Shown: in pieces, positions 1 through 9,956 of the stretch | How the letters are laid out: every line of letters begins with the position of its first letter | Position numbering within the stretch: position 1 is the first letter of the stretch | NCBI GenBank assembly: GCA_902533625.1 | Contig: CACAMI010000002.1 | Coordinates: forward strand, 1 to 64,000 | Direction of reading: 5' to 3' | From: an uncultured Alphaproteobacteria bacterium | GTDB taxonomy: Bacteria > Pseudomonadota > Alphaproteobacteria > Rhodobacterales > Rhodobacteraceae | Length of the DNA: 64,000 bases | Position numbers and translations under genes: made by a program | Notes under the pieces: generated by a model | Told to the model about the DNA's origin: nothing | What the model saw: only the letters and a program-made list of their open reading frames with translations | Database searches by the model: none

Positions 1-2009
1 TTATCCTTTGCTGTTTTTATTGATTCAATAGAGCTCAATAAATTTCCATCTTCTAAAGCGACAATAGAGTCACGGTAAAGTTGTCTAATTAATACGGCCT
101 TCCAGTTATTCCACGCTTGTGGACCAACCCCTCTAATATCACATACAGTAAGTACAGTAAGTAAATTCAATCTGTTCTTACTTTGAACAATATTAACAAA
201 CTCTTTGACTGTTTTGGGATCTGAAATATCTCTCTTCTGGGCAACATCCGACATCAGTAAATGATTTTTCACCAGCCAAACAATTAATTCAGTTTCTGCT
301 GCATCTAAACCCAGTCTTTTAGAAACTTTACTAGCTATCCGAGAACCAGCTATTGAGTGATCTTCTGGTAGGCCTTTCCCAATATCGTGGAGAAGTAATG
401 CAAGATATATTACTTTTCTATTTACCCCTTTTTCAAGTATTTCGGAAGCGATTGGTAGATCTTCAGTGAGTTTTTTATTTTCGATAAGAGCTAGATTGAT
501 AATACATTGGATTGTATGTTCATCAACGGTATATGAATGATACATATTAAATTGCATCATCGCGACTATGCGTCCAAATTCAGGAATAAAAGCTCCTAAA
601 AAACCTACTTCATTCATCCGACGAAGGGCGCGTTCAGGGTTATTGTAGTCGAGTAAAAGTTCTAAGAAAATTTTTACAGTTTCGGGGTCTTTTCTATATT
701 TTTCATTCACACATGCAAGATTTCCAGCAACTAATCTTAAAGCATCAGGATGAATTAACATTTCAATTTCTAATCCATGCTTAAAAAGAAGGATAAGATT
801 TTTCGGATCCTTTAAGAATGTTTTGGGATCAGAGATATTAAGCCTTCCGTGCTCAAAAATAAAACCTTTTGGAGCATTCTCCTGGGCAAATTTAAACGCA
901 TTCCTAATAGAGTTTCTTATGTTGGGTTTATTTAAAACATGCCTAGCTTCCATTGCTGTCAAAAATATCCTAGTTAGCTCTCCAACTTGCTTTGCGCGTA
1001 AAAAATATGTTTGCATAAAAAGTTCAACGCTTTCTCTTCCTCCTTTCTTTCTAAAGTTTAATAAATTAGAAATTTCAACCTGATAATTAAAATAAAGTAT
1101 TTCCTCGTTTCTTCCTGCAATTAAATGAAGCAAGCATCGAACAATCCATAAGAATTCTTCGGCTTGCTTAAAAGCTTTGAATTCACTGTTAGTAAAAACG
1201 TCATATTTTATCAACTCCTCAGGAGTTTCTGCCTTATAAATATATTTTAAAATCCAATATAAGGTTTGGAGATCGCGCAATCCACCTTTGCCTTCTTTTA
1301 CATTCGGTTCAACGACATATCTTGCTTCACCATTTTTTGCATGCCTTATCTGCCGTTCTTTCAATTTCGCTTCAATAAATTCTGCTCCTGAGTTTTGGAA
1401 GAGGTTGCTCCAAAGCCTTTTCTTTAATTCTTTTGAAAGTTCAAAATCGCCAATTAAGTGCCTGTGTTCAAGTAACGCAGTACGGATGGTAAAATCTTTC
1501 CTTCCAAGAGCTAAACACTCTTCAATAGAGCGAACAGCGTATCCAATCTTTAACTTCATATCCCATAAAGCATAAAGAACAGTTTCAATTACTCGTTGGT
1601 ATTCTATAGAACTTTTTTTAGGTAATAAAAAAAGTAGATCAATGTCAGAATAAGGTGCCATTTCGGCTCTTCCATAGCCTCCAACTGCCATTATGGTTAT
1701 TAATATAGGCTCCTTTTTAAATTTTTGTCTGTATTCACTTTTTGCAATTTCTGTGGCAAGGTTTATTACATCATCAGTTATTTTGGTATACGTTTTTAAT
1801 ACCTTTCTAACTAGCTTAGGGTTTTCAAAAAATTTTGATTCCATGGAGAACCTAGCATCATCATAAGCGTCTCTGATTACTTTTAATGCAGCTTTCCTGG
1901 GTTTGTCACAAACATTTTTTGAACCTAAAACGTTAGTAATTTTGGATTTTAATTTAGGAAGATCCAATTTAGGGAAGATGATTTCTTTTTTGGGTGCATT
2001 ATTCGCCAT
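1..2009 (-). CDS. glnD: bifunctional uridylyltransferase/uridylyl-removing enzyme GlnD (3' part cut by window edge)
   Basis: I translated this by hand because the ORF track misses it; its stop lies outside the window. It starts with ATG at 2009 (MANNAPKKEI) and stays open to base 1, giving about 669 of the usual ~900 residues. The nucleotidyltransferase motif GGYGRAEMAPYSDIDLLFL lies near residues 110-128. The HD-domain motif LLLHDIGKG lies near residue 540. The family uridylylates and deuridylylates PII proteins in response to glutamine and so controls nitrogen metabolism. The HD domain end and the two ACT domains would lie beyond the edge. The ORFs at 823-1083 and 1288-1575 on the plus strand are shadows of this gene. 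Confidence 0.95.
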   Translation of the reverse strand, partial: MANNAPKKEIIFPKLDLPKLKSKITNVLGSKNVCDKPRKAALKVIRDAYDDARFSMESKFFENPKLVRKVLKTYTKITDDVINLATEIAKSEYRQKFKKEPILITIMAVGGYGRAEMAPYSDIDLLFLLPKKSSIEYQRVIETVLYALWDMKLKIGYAVRSIEECLALGRKDFTIRTALLEHRHLIGDFELSKELKKRLWSNLFQNSGAEFIEAKLKERQIRHAKNGEARYVVEPNVKEGKGGLRDLQTLYWILKYIYKAETPEELIKYDVFTNSEFKAFKQAEEFLWIVRCLLHLIAGRNEEILYFNYQVEISNLLNFRKKGGRESVELFMQTYFLRAKQVGELTRIFLTAMEARHVLNKPNIRNSIRNAFKFAQENAPKGFIFEHGRLNISDPKTFLKDPKNLILLFKHGLEIEMLIHPDALRLVAGNLACVNEKYRKDPETVKIFLELLLDYNNPERALRRMNEVGFLGAFIPEFGRIVAMMQFNMYHSYTVDEHTIQCIINLALIENKKLTEDLPIASEILEKGVNRKVIYLALLLHDIGKGLPEDHSIAGSRIASKVSKRLGLDAAETELIVWLVKNHLLMSDVAQKRDISDPKTVKEFVNIVQSKNRLNLLTVLTVCDIRGVGPQAWNNWKAVLIRQLYRDSIVALEDGNLLSSIESIKTAKD

Positions 2010-2033
2010 TTTTAAGTGATTGTTCTCATAATA

Positions 2034-3263
2034 TTAATAGAATGTTTCTGTAGGGTTTTTTATAATTTTAACTCTTCCAGCCTGACTTTCACCAATACCC
2101 AATAATCTTTCCAGGGAGCCATTTGGAAGTAAACGGAAAGCTCCTAAGACACCTAAGAATCCAGAAGAGTTTGTCAAAGCTGAAATTGTAAATGGGTCGG
2201 TAATATAAGTTTCTTTAGAATTTTTTATCAAGGCTCCAATAGCGGCAATAGTATCGTAAGCAATTGCCGATTCCAGTGATGGCTTTGAACCATATAATGA
2301 GTGGTATCGCTTGAGAAATTCGTTGATCCTTTTTTTATTTATTAAAGGAAACCAGGCATTTTTTAAGGCAGGTTCCGTTAAAAGATTACTTTTTGTTGAC
2401 CATCTAGACAATCCAATGACTTGAATTCTTGAGCCTTTACTTTCAGCCATTAATTCTTTAAGAGAAGCTAATACAAAGACCATATTTTGATCTGGCGTCC
2501 CTAATATTATTACTGCTTCCTTACGAGAGTCGGAGTGAAATTTTTCAATAATACTTTTCACTTCTGTAAGATATTTTGAAGTATCTGATACCCTCACATA
2601 TTTTAATATAGTGCCATTTTTTCTCATAATCAGCCTTTTCAAGTCAGCTAATTCTATATCATCTTCTTGATTAATGCCTTCTAAGACTAAAAAATTATCG
2701 TAACCTTCATTTATTGAATATTCTAAAACTTGATCAGCTAGGTTTATCTTCCCAATTCCCATATTAAAAATATTGCGGCCTAAAGTTTTCTCGTGTGCTG
2801 AAAAACTTAATAACTTTTTTCCTGAAACTTTTAAAATAGTTGCTAGTGAAAGTGCTTCCGCATTATCTAGAGTTCCTATGGCAATTTGAATATTATCATT
2901 TACAGCTTCTTCGGCTTTTTTTTGGATTGTTTCTAGAGTGCCATCTGTTTCATATAAAATTATTTCTAAAGGCATGGGGCGTAGGTCTTCAGCGGCTAAT
3001 TTAGCAGAATTATAATAATTTTTAGCCTTATCCACCACAATTTGATTTTTATGCTTAGTAGGCAGAAATAAACCAATCCGTATTGCTTGGGTTATCTCTA
3101 TTTCTAGTTTATTATTATTGGCAGGCTGAGTATTACAAGCAGAAGTCATTATTAAAATTATCAAAAGACCAAAAAAAGCAGTTAACCTTCGTCTAATATA
3201 TTCGACGTGGAAAGGGTCAAGATTTTGCCTCTTCTTGCAGTATACTTTCCAGGTTGTTTTCAT
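2034..3263 (-). CDS. LpoA/YraM-like lipoprotein (penicillin-binding protein activator, type I periplasmic-binding fold)
   Basis: The ORF track starts at a TTG at 3347, but ATG at 3263 (MKTTWKVYCKK) is more credible. It leaves a basic N-terminus, the hydrophobic run LTAFFGLLIILIM and a Cys after TSA, which fits a lipoprotein signal with a weak lipobox. The rest reads as a periplasmic-binding (Peripla_BP_6-like) fold: an N-terminal IRIGLFLPT strand and later VIILGTPDQN and AIAYDTIAAIGAL. The family sits divergent from rsmI in many alphaproteobacteria and is annotated as LppC/LpoA, an outer-membrane activator of peptidoglycan synthases. That role is proven for gammaproteobacterial LpoA and only inferred here. 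A branched-chain amino acid binding protein is the alternative. Confidence 0.75.
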   Translation of the reverse strand: MKTTWKVYCKKRQNLDPFHVEYIRRRLTAFFGLLIILIMTSACNTQPANNNKLEIEITQAIRIGLFLPTKHKNQIVVDKAKNYYNSAKLAAEDLRPMPLEIILYETDGTLETIQKKAEEAVNDNIQIAIGTLDNAEALSLATILKVSGKKLLSFSAHEKTLGRNIFNMGIGKINLADQVLEYSINEGYDNFLVLEGINQEDDIELADLKRLIMRKNGTILKYVRVSDTSKYLTEVKSIIEKFHSDSRKEAVIILGTPDQNMVFVLASLKELMAESKGSRIQVIGLSRWSTKSNLLTEPALKNAWFPLINKKRINEFLKRYHSLYGSKPSLESAIAYDTIAAIGALIKNSKETYITDPFTISALTNSSGFLGVLGAFRLLPNGSLERLLGIGESQAGRVKIIKNPTETFY

Positions 3264-3340
3264 TTTATCAGTTGGGTGCCACTTTTTATCTATATGAAAG
3301 ACTAAACTATGTTTAAAGGAAAGTAAAAATTCTATAAAAT

Positions 3341-4207
3341 GTGTCAATGGAAACGAATCTAAAAGCTGGATTATATTTGCTCTCGACGCCTATAGGTAAT
3401 AGAGGTGACATAACAATACGGACACTGGAAATTTTAAAGGAATGTGATCTGATTGTGTCAGAAGATACTCGTGTGGCAAGGAAGTTATTATCAATGTATC
3501 AGATTTCTCTAGATGGAAGAAATCTTGTTTCTTATTCAGATAATAGTAATTCTTATGCGCGTAGAAAAATAGTTGAATCAATTCATAATAGTAAATCTGT
3601 TGCTCTAATTTCTGATGCAGGGTCACCGCTAATTTCTGACCCTGGTTATAAATTGGTTTGTGAGGTCATAAGCAGTGGAGCTGATGTGCATAGCATACCG
3701 GGACCAAGTTCAGTAATATCCGCTCTTTCCTTGTCTGGTTTGCCGTGTGATAAATTTTATTTTCATGGGTTTTTGTCCAGCAGAGAGAAGAAAATACTAG
3801 AAGAATTAGAGAGACTTAGGGATTATTCCTGCACAGCAATAGTTTTTGAGTCATCAAGACGTTTAATTAAGACTCTAAAATATATCGGGAGAACATTTGG
3901 TCAGAAGCACTTGGTGTCAGTTTGTCGTGAGATGACAAAAAAATTCGAAGAGATCCGAAGAGGCACTGTAGAGGAGTTATTAGAAGAGTTTGACAGTAGA
4001 GAAAAAGTGAAGGGAGAGGTGGTCTTGGTTATTGGAGCGAAAACTTTCCATAAAATGGATAGTGTTCAGATAGACAAGTACTTGCATTATGAACTTCAGA
4101 CAAGAAGTGTTAAAGATACTGTTGAAATCCTTTCTAAGACACTATCTCTTTCAAAGAGAGTACTTTATGATCGGGCTTTAGTAATTAAAAATAAATTAAA
4201 AAAATAA
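3341..4207 (+). CDS. rsmI: 16S rRNA (cytidine-1402-2'-O)-methyltransferase RsmI
   Basis: 288 residues, the usual family length. The tetrapyrrole-methylase fold is clear: YLLSTPIGNRGDITIRTL at the N-terminus, SEDTRVARKLL near residue 40 and ISDAGSPLISDPGY near residue 90. RsmI methylates the ribose of C1402 in the ribosomal P site using SAM. The start is GTG at 3341 or ATG at 3347. The gene is divergent from the LpoA-like lipoprotein and 17 bases ahead of gshB, a known alphaproteobacterial arrangement. The small nuclease-like gene yraN that often sits between rsmI and gshB is absent. Confidence 0.95.
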   Translation: MSMETNLKAGLYLLSTPIGNRGDITIRTLEILKECDLIVSEDTRVARKLLSMYQISLDGRNLVSYSDNSNSYARRKIVESIHNSKSVALISDAGSPLISDPGYKLVCEVISSGADVHSIPGPSSVISALSLSGLPCDKFYFHGFLSSREKKILEELERLRDYSCTAIVFESSRRLIKTLKYIGRTFGQKHLVSVCREMTKKFEEIRRGTVEELLEEFDSREKVKGEVVLVIGAKTFHKMDSVQIDKYLHYELQTRSVKDTVEILSKTLSLSKRVLYDRALVIKNKLKK

Positions 4208-4224
4208 GTGTGTAGGTTAAATTA

Positions 4225-5181
4225 ATGTCATTAAGAATTGCATTTCAAATGGATCCATTAAGTGAAGTGGATATTAACGCTGATACTACTTTTCGATTGA
4301 TAGAAGAGGCACAAAAAAGAGGTCATTCAAATTATGTCTACAATCCGGAGACCTTAAAATTTGATCAGGGTGCAATTAAGGCATCTGGTTCACTGGTTAA
4401 GGTAGACAGAGAGGCCGATACCGTGGTTTGCTTAGAAGAGCAAACAGAATTATTACTAAATAGTTTCGACATAATTTGGCTAAGGCAAGATCCGCCCTTC
4501 GATATGCTTTATATTACTACCACGCATATTCTAGATTTGATTTCTCCAAATGTATTAGTAGTTAATAACCCATTTTGGGTAAGAAATTTTCCAGAAAAGT
4601 TACTAGTTTTGCAATTTCCCAAATTAATACCTCCAACGCTGATTTCGAGAGATTTGGATGCCATGAAAAAATTTCACAATGATATCGGCGAAATAATAGT
4701 TAAGCCACTTTATGGAAATGGTGGGGAGGGAATATTTAAGCTAAGTAAAGGGGACCCAAACCTATCAGTAATTTTTGAGCTATTCATTAAGAACTCTAGA
4801 GAGCCTCTGATATGTCAAAAATATTTACCTCAAGTTAAGAGCGGTGATAAGCGAATAATTTTAATTGATGGTGAGCCAGTTGGAGCAATTAATAGGGTGC
4901 CAAAACTGGGGGAAGTCAGATCAAATATGCATGTAGGAGGTACTCCTGAGAAAAGTGTCATTTCGACATCTGATCTCGAAATTTGCAAAGAGATAGGCCC
5001 TACTCTTAAGGAAAATGGGCAATTTCTTGTTGGAATTGATGTTATAGGAAACAATTTAACCGAAATAAATCTTACCTCCCCAACAGGAATCCAAGAAATA
5101 GAGCGTTTCGATGGTGTTAATATGGCTGGAACAATGTGGAAATTATTGGAAAAAAAGGTAGTAAGTGGGAAAAAAAATTAA
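4225..5181 (+). CDS. gshB: glutathione synthetase
   Basis: 318 residues, typical for bacterial GshB. The N-terminus LRIAFQMDPL and the phrase LRQDPPFDMLYITTTH are family signatures. The ATP-grasp part shows IVKPLYGNGGEGIF and the C-terminal GIDVIGNNLTEINLTSPTG, which carries the Mg/ATP-binding residues. The enzyme joins gamma-glutamylcysteine and glycine using ATP in the cytosol. It follows rsmI closely and overlaps the next gene by 17 bases, so the three are probably co-transcribed. The ATG at 4225 matches the family N-terminus. Confidence 0.95.
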   Translation: MSLRIAFQMDPLSEVDINADTTFRLIEEAQKRGHSNYVYNPETLKFDQGAIKASGSLVKVDREADTVVCLEEQTELLLNSFDIIWLRQDPPFDMLYITTTHILDLISPNVLVVNNPFWVRNFPEKLLVLQFPKLIPPTLISRDLDAMKKFHNDIGEIIVKPLYGNGGEGIFKLSKGDPNLSVIFELFIKNSREPLICQKYLPQVKSGDKRIILIDGEPVGAINRVPKLGEVRSNMHVGGTPEKSVISTSDLEICKEIGPTLKENGQFLVGIDVIGNNLTEINLTSPTGIQEIERFDGVNMAGTMWKLLEKKVVSGKKN

Positions 5182-5782
5182 AGGCTATGTTTTTGATATA
5201 GGAAACGTTTTAGTGAGTTGGTCGCCTTCCAATATTACAAAAAAGTATTTTGATGGGAGCACTTCAAATAGTCATAACTTAAATCAGGTAACCGAGGAGA
5301 TGAATTTAAGGATAGATAAGGGTGAACCTTTTCAGGAGGTCATAAAAGAGTATATAAATAAGTACCCTAAATTTGAGGAAGTATTATTAGATTGGAGAGA
5401 TAATTGGATACAGATGTTTCAACCTAAAATTACCGGCACATGGTTAGTGCTTGAGGAACTCAAGCAAATGGGCAGTCCAGTTTATGCTTTGTCAAATTTC
5501 GGGAAGGAGACTTTTGAACTTGCATGCCATTTTTACCCAGAACTTAAATCTTTTAATTTTTGCTTTATTTCTGGTTATCTTGGATTAGTGAAACCAAATG
5601 AAAAGATTTATGAGATTGTGGAAGAAAAATCCGGCTTTCGGTCTGGTGAATTATTTTTTGTAGATGATCGAATTGACAATTGCAGAGTAGCGTCAGAACG
5701 AGGATGGATAGCTCATAGGTTCACAAACCCTCAAAGACTCAGGGACCATTTGAATTCTTTAGGAATAAGGTTGAAAAGCTAA
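5165..5782 (+). CDS. HAD-superfamily phosphatase (YihX-like)
   Basis: 205 residues starting with GTG at 5165, inside the end of gshB. All four HAD motifs are visible: the nucleophile motif VFDIGNVLVSW near residue 10, ALSNFGKE (motif II Ser), GLVKPNEKIYE (motif III Lys) and FFVDDRIDNCRVA (motif IV acidic pair). The D-I-G-N-V form of motif I resembles YihX/sugar-phosphate phosphatases and haloacid dehalogenase-like hydrolases. The substrate cannot be told from sequence. Overlap with gshB suggests translational coupling, not a shared pathway. Confidence 0.8.
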   Translation: MGKKIKGYVFDIGNVLVSWSPSNITKKYFDGSTSNSHNLNQVTEEMNLRIDKGEPFQEVIKEYINKYPKFEEVLLDWRDNWIQMFQPKITGTWLVLEELKQMGSPVYALSNFGKETFELACHFYPELKSFNFCFISGYLGLVKPNEKIYEIVEEKSGFRSGELFFVDDRIDNCRVASERGWIAHRFTNPQRLRDHLNSLGIRLKS

Positions 5783-5825
5783 GGTTACTTCGATACACCT
5801 TTAAAAAAATAATTTGGGATTCATC

Positions 5826-6467
5826 GTGACTTTTAGAGCAGGGATATATCTGGCAGTTTTATCGATGGCGGCAATAGTTATATTGTCTAACATTTTAGTG
5901 CATTTTTTGCTAGGTGAATGGCTTACATATGCTGCTTTCACATATCCTTTCGCTTTTTTAATTACTGATCTGTCTAACAGATTATATGGATCTAAGGTTG
6001 CACGATTAATCGTTTTAATAGGATTTTTTACAGGTATTTTGGGTTCCTTAATAGGAACACAAATTTATGGAGAGTTTGGGCCACTTGTAACTTTAAGAGT
6101 TGCGATTGCTTCAGGTGCTGCATTTTTGCTTTCTCAATTACTGGATATTAAGTTATTTTCTTTATTTTTTTCCAAAACCCAGTGGTGGAGGGCACCCTTA
6201 TTTTCTTCTATTATAGGCGGCTCTATTGATACATTGCTATTTTTTTCCGTTGCATTTGATTCAAACTTTTCATTTTTGGAACCTTCAAATGATGTATCAT
6301 GGGCAAATACTACTAGTCCGCTTCTCGGTTGGGGCCCAGAAGTGCCGTTCTGGTTGAGTCTATCAGTTGCTGATTTCATTATTAAGTTAGGGATAGTTTT
6401 TGTTTCACTAGTGCCATTCAGGTTAATCCTGAACAAGGTCGTGTATACTGAAAATGTAAAAGTATAG
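5826..6467 (+). CDS. yhhQ: queuosine precursor transporter (VUT/YhhQ family)
   Basis: About 213 residues with roughly six membrane segments. The motif FAFLITDLSNRLYG in the second segment is the hallmark of the VUT/YhhQ family (COG1738). The family imports 7-cyano/7-aminomethyl-deazaguanine for queuosine in tRNA. I prefer GTG at 5826, six bases after a GGGA Shine-Dalgarno-like stretch, over the ORF track's TTG at 5814. The hydrophilic loop near residues 155-175 is longer than in E. coli YhhQ as I recall it. The gene converges on smpB with six bases between them. Confidence 0.85.
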   Translation: MTFRAGIYLAVLSMAAIVILSNILVHFLLGEWLTYAAFTYPFAFLITDLSNRLYGSKVARLIVLIGFFTGILGSLIGTQIYGEFGPLVTLRVAIASGAAFLLSQLLDIKLFSLFFSKTQWWRAPLFSSIIGGSIDTLLFFSVAFDSNFSFLEPSNDVSWANTTSPLLGWGPEVPFWLSLSVADFIIKLGIVFVSLVPFRLILNKVVYTENVKV

Positions 6468-6473
6468 CTTACT

Positions 6474-6956
6474 TTAACTCCTTTCTTTCAAAAGTCTGGC
6501 CTTTTGTTTTTTCCAGTCTCTTGCTTTCTCTACTTCGCGTTTGTCTGGAGCTCGTTTTCCTTTGGCTAATCCCAAAAGAAGTTTTACTCGACCTTTCTTA
6601 TTAAAATACATTTTTAAGGGAACTAAGGTCATACCATCCCTGCCAATCGCCTGCCACAACCTTGAAAGTTCCTTCTTACTGACAAGGAGTTTCCTAGGTT
6701 TTTTTTCTTCATGTGTGAACGTCTTTGCATGGGAATAATTTGGAATGAAACTATTTATCAACCAAAGTTCTCCATGCTCAACTGAAGCATAACTTTCACT
6801 TATGCTGCTTTTGCCACCTCTTAAAGATTTCACTTCTGAACCTTCGAGTACAATCCCACATTCTATATTATCTTCAATAAAAAAATTATACCTAGCTTTT
6901 CGGTTTTCTATTGTTGGGGAAGATACAGAATTTTGGTGTTTCTTGGGCATATCCAA
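6474..6956 (-). CDS. smpB: SsrA-binding protein SmpB
   Basis: 160 residues, the usual length. Recognisable stretches are [37 protein letters not shown] and the basic C-terminal tail [21 protein letters not shown]. SmpB binds the alanyl-tRNA-like end of tmRNA and brings it to stalled ribosomes for trans-translation. The gene directly abuts dapA (stop of dapA next to the start of smpB), so the two are one transcription unit, as in many alphaproteobacteria. No ssrA (tmRNA) gene is visible in this window. Confidence 0.96.
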   Translation of the reverse strand: MDMPKKHQNSVSSPTIENRKARYNFFIEDNIECGIVLEGSEVKSLRGGKSSISESYASVEHGELWLINSFIPNYSHAKTFTHEEKKPRKLLVSKKELSRLWQAIGRDGMTLVPLKMYFNKKGRVKLLLGLAKGKRAPDKREVEKARDWKKQKARLLKERS

Positions 6957-7829
6957 TTATATAATGCCAGCAAACCTCAAGGCATCATCCATTAATTTTT
7001 CAGTTTCTTTGTCAACTGTAACGAGAGGAGATCTTACTTCATTATTTACAAGACCAAGTTTTGAAAGTGAATATTTGATTGGGCAAGGATTTGGTTCCAA
7101 AAATGCTGCCCTATGAAGTTTTATCAGCTTGTCTTGCATTTCTAGGGCCTGTTTATAATCACCTTTAAGCATCACGTTTTGAAAATCAGCAGAAAGTTTT
7201 GGCGCAACATTTGCTATCACTGATATACAACCTACGCCGCCATGCGCATTGAATCCGAGAGCAATCTCATCATTTCCAGAAAGCTGTATAAAATCCTTCC
7301 CGCAAGAAATTCTAGTGTCAGAAACTCTACCTACGTCACCCGTCGCATCCTTTACGCCAACGATTCTGGGCATTTTTGAAAGTGTAGCCATTGTTTCAAG
7401 GGACATATCAATAACTGAGCGGCCAGGTATATTGTATATGATAATAGGGAGGTTGCAGGAATCGTGTAGCAGCTGGTAATGGTTAATCAGACCTTTTTGG
7501 TTTGGTTTATTATAATAAGGTGTGACAACCAAGGCGCCATCGGCGCCAATTTTTTCTGCAAATCTCATTAGATCAGTTGATTCTGCAGTGTTATTGGATC
7601 CCGCTCCAGCTATAACTGGTATCCGACCTGCACTTGTTTTCACTACGGATTCCACAACAATTTTATGCTCTTCGTGTGAAAGGGTCGGGCTCTCTCCAGT
7701 TGTCCCTACAGCAACTAGTCCATGACTTCCTTCAGATATATGCCACTCTACCAGCTTTTCTAAGGTTTCTAGATCCACTTTGTTATCTTTGAATGGGGTT
7801 ATTAATGCTGGGATAGATCCTTTAAACAT
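6957..7829 (-). CDS. dapA: 4-hydroxy-tetrahydrodipicolinate synthase
   Basis: 290 residues, typical. Motifs are [12 protein letters not shown] at the N-terminus, [14 protein letters not shown], the catalytic Tyr in [13 protein letters not shown] and the Schiff-base Lys in [11 protein letters not shown]. The enzyme condenses pyruvate with aspartate semialdehyde, the first step towards diaminopimelate and lysine. It is divergent from the slt transglycosylase and directly upstream of smpB. This slt/dapA-smpB arrangement is common in alphaproteobacteria and supports the calls of all three. Confidence 0.97.
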   Translation of the reverse strand: MFKGSIPALITPFKDNKVDLETLEKLVEWHISEGSHGLVAVGTTGESPTLSHEEHKIVVESVVKTSAGRIPVIAGAGSNNTAESTDLMRFAEKIGADGALVVTPYYNKPNQKGLINHYQLLHDSCNLPIIIYNIPGRSVIDMSLETMATLSKMPRIVGVKDATGDVGRVSDTRISCGKDFIQLSGNDEIALGFNAHGGVGCISVIANVAPKLSADFQNVMLKGDYKQALEMQDKLIKLHRAAFLEPNPCPIKYSLSKLGLVNNEVRSPLVTVDKETEKLMDDALRFAGII

Positions 7830-7982
7830 TCTTGCTACAGCTCCAAAATAAATGATATATTCTACATAACCTATTCCTTTTATCCAAATCTTTTGAATGA
7901 TTAAATGTTTTTTTTGACGAAATTTTTTTTAGCTCTAGTTCTGATTGCCTGTAACCACACGAAAAGCAAAAAAATAAACGAA

Positions 7983-9956
7983 ATGATTAGTATTAAAGCT
8001 ATACTATTTTTGTTCATTTCAACGCTAACTTTGGATGCTGCAAATATCAAAATTGATTCAAAAAAACTGTCTGATGCTATGGTATATTCTGATGCTGGTA
8101 TGTGGAATAATTCTTTTGATCTTGTTGAAGGAATACCTGATGATTCGGTTCAAGATTTAATACAGTGGCTGAAGTTGCGAGAAGGGGAGGGATCAAAATT
8201 AGACTACATTAATTTTATAAAAGAAAACCCTCATTGGCCAGGAATGCGTTTATTGAGGCTAAAGGCTGAAAGAAGAATTTATGAGGATTATAGGAAAAAA
8301 AGAATTAATATAGACGAAAGTATTTTGGTGCTTTTCCCTGAAAACCGACCTCAAACAGGTGAGGGATTATTCTTATTTGCTGAAATCATTTCCCGAATTG
8401 GAGAAACTGAAGAGACATTACAGTCTTTATTCGAGCAATGGCTTATTGTTGAATTTTCCGATGTTAGCTTTAAGGAGTTCACAGAAAAATTTTTGAAAAA
8501 ATATGATCTAAAATATTCTAAAAGAGTTGAGGAACTCTTGTGGAATAGAAAAACTTCATCCGTTGAACAGCTACTTAAAATTAGCAAATACAAAATGTCT
8601 AATACAGATATAGTTCGATTGAAACTTCAAAAGCAGGAAAAAAACGTGACGAAATATTTGTCTAATTTAACTATAAAAGAAGCAAACCATCCTGGCGTTA
8701 TTTTTGATAGATTCAGATATAGAATAAGTAAGAATTTTTTGGATTCAGCAAGTGAATATATTTTAGCTAACTCTAAGCAAGGTTTAGGAATTCTTGGCAG
8801 AGCTAATAAATGGTCCCATTATAGATCCCGACTGGTGAAGCACAATTTAGCGAAGTCAAAAACTCTGGATGCATATGAGATAGCAAGGAACCATTATTTG
8901 CAACAAACGGAAAGAAAATATTATCAGTTAGAGTGGATGGCAGGGTTTATAGCTTACTATTATCTCAATAAATATGAGCTGGCTCTTTCACATTTTCAGA
9001 ACTCATATCAAGTGGCTGGCTCTTCAGAGTCTAAAGCCAAAGTAAAGTATTTTCTTGGTAAAACTTTTGAAGCGATGAATAGGGATGAAGAATCAAAATC
9101 TGCTTTTTTAGAGGCATCTGAATATATTGATACTATTCATGGCCAAGTATCTTATGAAATCTTAAATACAGGAGATGATGTACTTTTGGTAATTGAGCCT
9201 AAAGATCCTCCTATTTTTGGTCCTATTTTAACACTGGATACGGTTAGATTGGGATTATTATTGAGCTATGCAAGTAGGACAGTTTTGGGTGACTGGTTCT
9301 TTCAAAATTCAGCTAAATTTCTAAACGCTCAGGAAAAAGCTGATTTGATAAAATCATTAAATAGCACTGGTCATCATATGTCAGTAATCTCAATAGTTAG
9401 TAAGTCGAAAACCTTAAGAGAAAATGCTGTTAATGAAAATTATCCTATACCAAGTTTTTGGGATGTTTCAGATAGTACTATAGAGCCTTTATATTTAGCA
9501 ATAGCTAGAGAAGAGAGTAAATTCTATATAGGTTCAAGAAGCTCTACAGGTGCTGAAGGGTTAATGCAATTGATGCCAAAAACTGCTGAGATGATGGCAA
9601 TTGAGTTGGGTTTGCCCTATTTGCCCAGCCGTTTAAGGGTGGATTGGAAATATAATGTGAAACTTGGTGCCAATTATATAAAAAAACTGATGAAGAGATA
9701 TGATTATAGTCTTCCTCTGGCTCTAGCAGGTTATAATGCAGGACCAGGTCGCGTAAATGAATGGTTGAAGATATATGGGGATCCAAGAGAAAATGAAATT
9801 GATATGTTGAACTGGATTCAATGCATCCCTTTTGATGAGACCAGAGGTTATGTTTCAAGAGTACTGGCGGCAATAACTATGTATGAAGGAATACTAAGGG
9901 GAGGAAGTCTCAAGCTTGACTCCCTTGACCAAGAATTTTTGTATAGTGCAGACTAG
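7983..9956 (+). CDS. slt: soluble lytic murein transglycosylase
   Basis: The C-terminal SLT domain is clear: LAIAREESKFYIGSRSSTGA contains the catalytic Glu, followed by GLMQLMPKTA and LALAGYNAGPGRV. The long alpha-helical N-terminal region resembles the superhelical domain of Slt70. The enzyme cleaves peptidoglycan glycan strands to 1,6-anhydro products in the periplasm. The ORF track starts at 7905, but the ATG at 7983 gives a standard Sec signal (MISIKAILFLFISTLTLDAA), so I prefer it. The upstream 26 codons contain their own hydrophobic, lipobox-like run (see findings). The 3' end overlaps the convergent DMT gene by four bases. Confidence 0.9.
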   Translation: MISIKAILFLFISTLTLDAANIKIDSKKLSDAMVYSDAGMWNNSFDLVEGIPDDSVQDLIQWLKLREGEGSKLDYINFIKENPHWPGMRLLRLKAERRIYEDYRKKRINIDESILVLFPENRPQTGEGLFLFAEIISRIGETEETLQSLFEQWLIVEFSDVSFKEFTEKFLKKYDLKYSKRVEELLWNRKTSSVEQLLKISKYKMSNTDIVRLKLQKQEKNVTKYLSNLTIKEANHPGVIFDRFRYRISKNFLDSASEYILANSKQGLGILGRANKWSHYRSRLVKHNLAKSKTLDAYEIARNHYLQQTERKYYQLEWMAGFIAYYYLNKYELALSHFQNSYQVAGSSESKAKVKYFLGKTFEAMNRDEESKSAFLEASEYIDTIHGQVSYEILNTGDDVLLVIEPKDPPIFGPILTLDTVRLGLLLSYASRTVLGDWFFQNSAKFLNAQEKADLIKSLNSTGHHMSVISIVSKSKTLRENAVNENYPIPSFWDVSDSTIEPLYLAIAREESKFYIGSRSSTGAEGLMQLMPKTAEMMAIELGLPYLPSRLRVDWKYNVKLGANYIKKLMKRYDYSLPLALAGYNAGPGRVNEWLKIYGDPRENEIDMLNWIQCIPFDETRGYVSRVLAAITMYEGILRGGSLKLDSLDQEFLYSAD

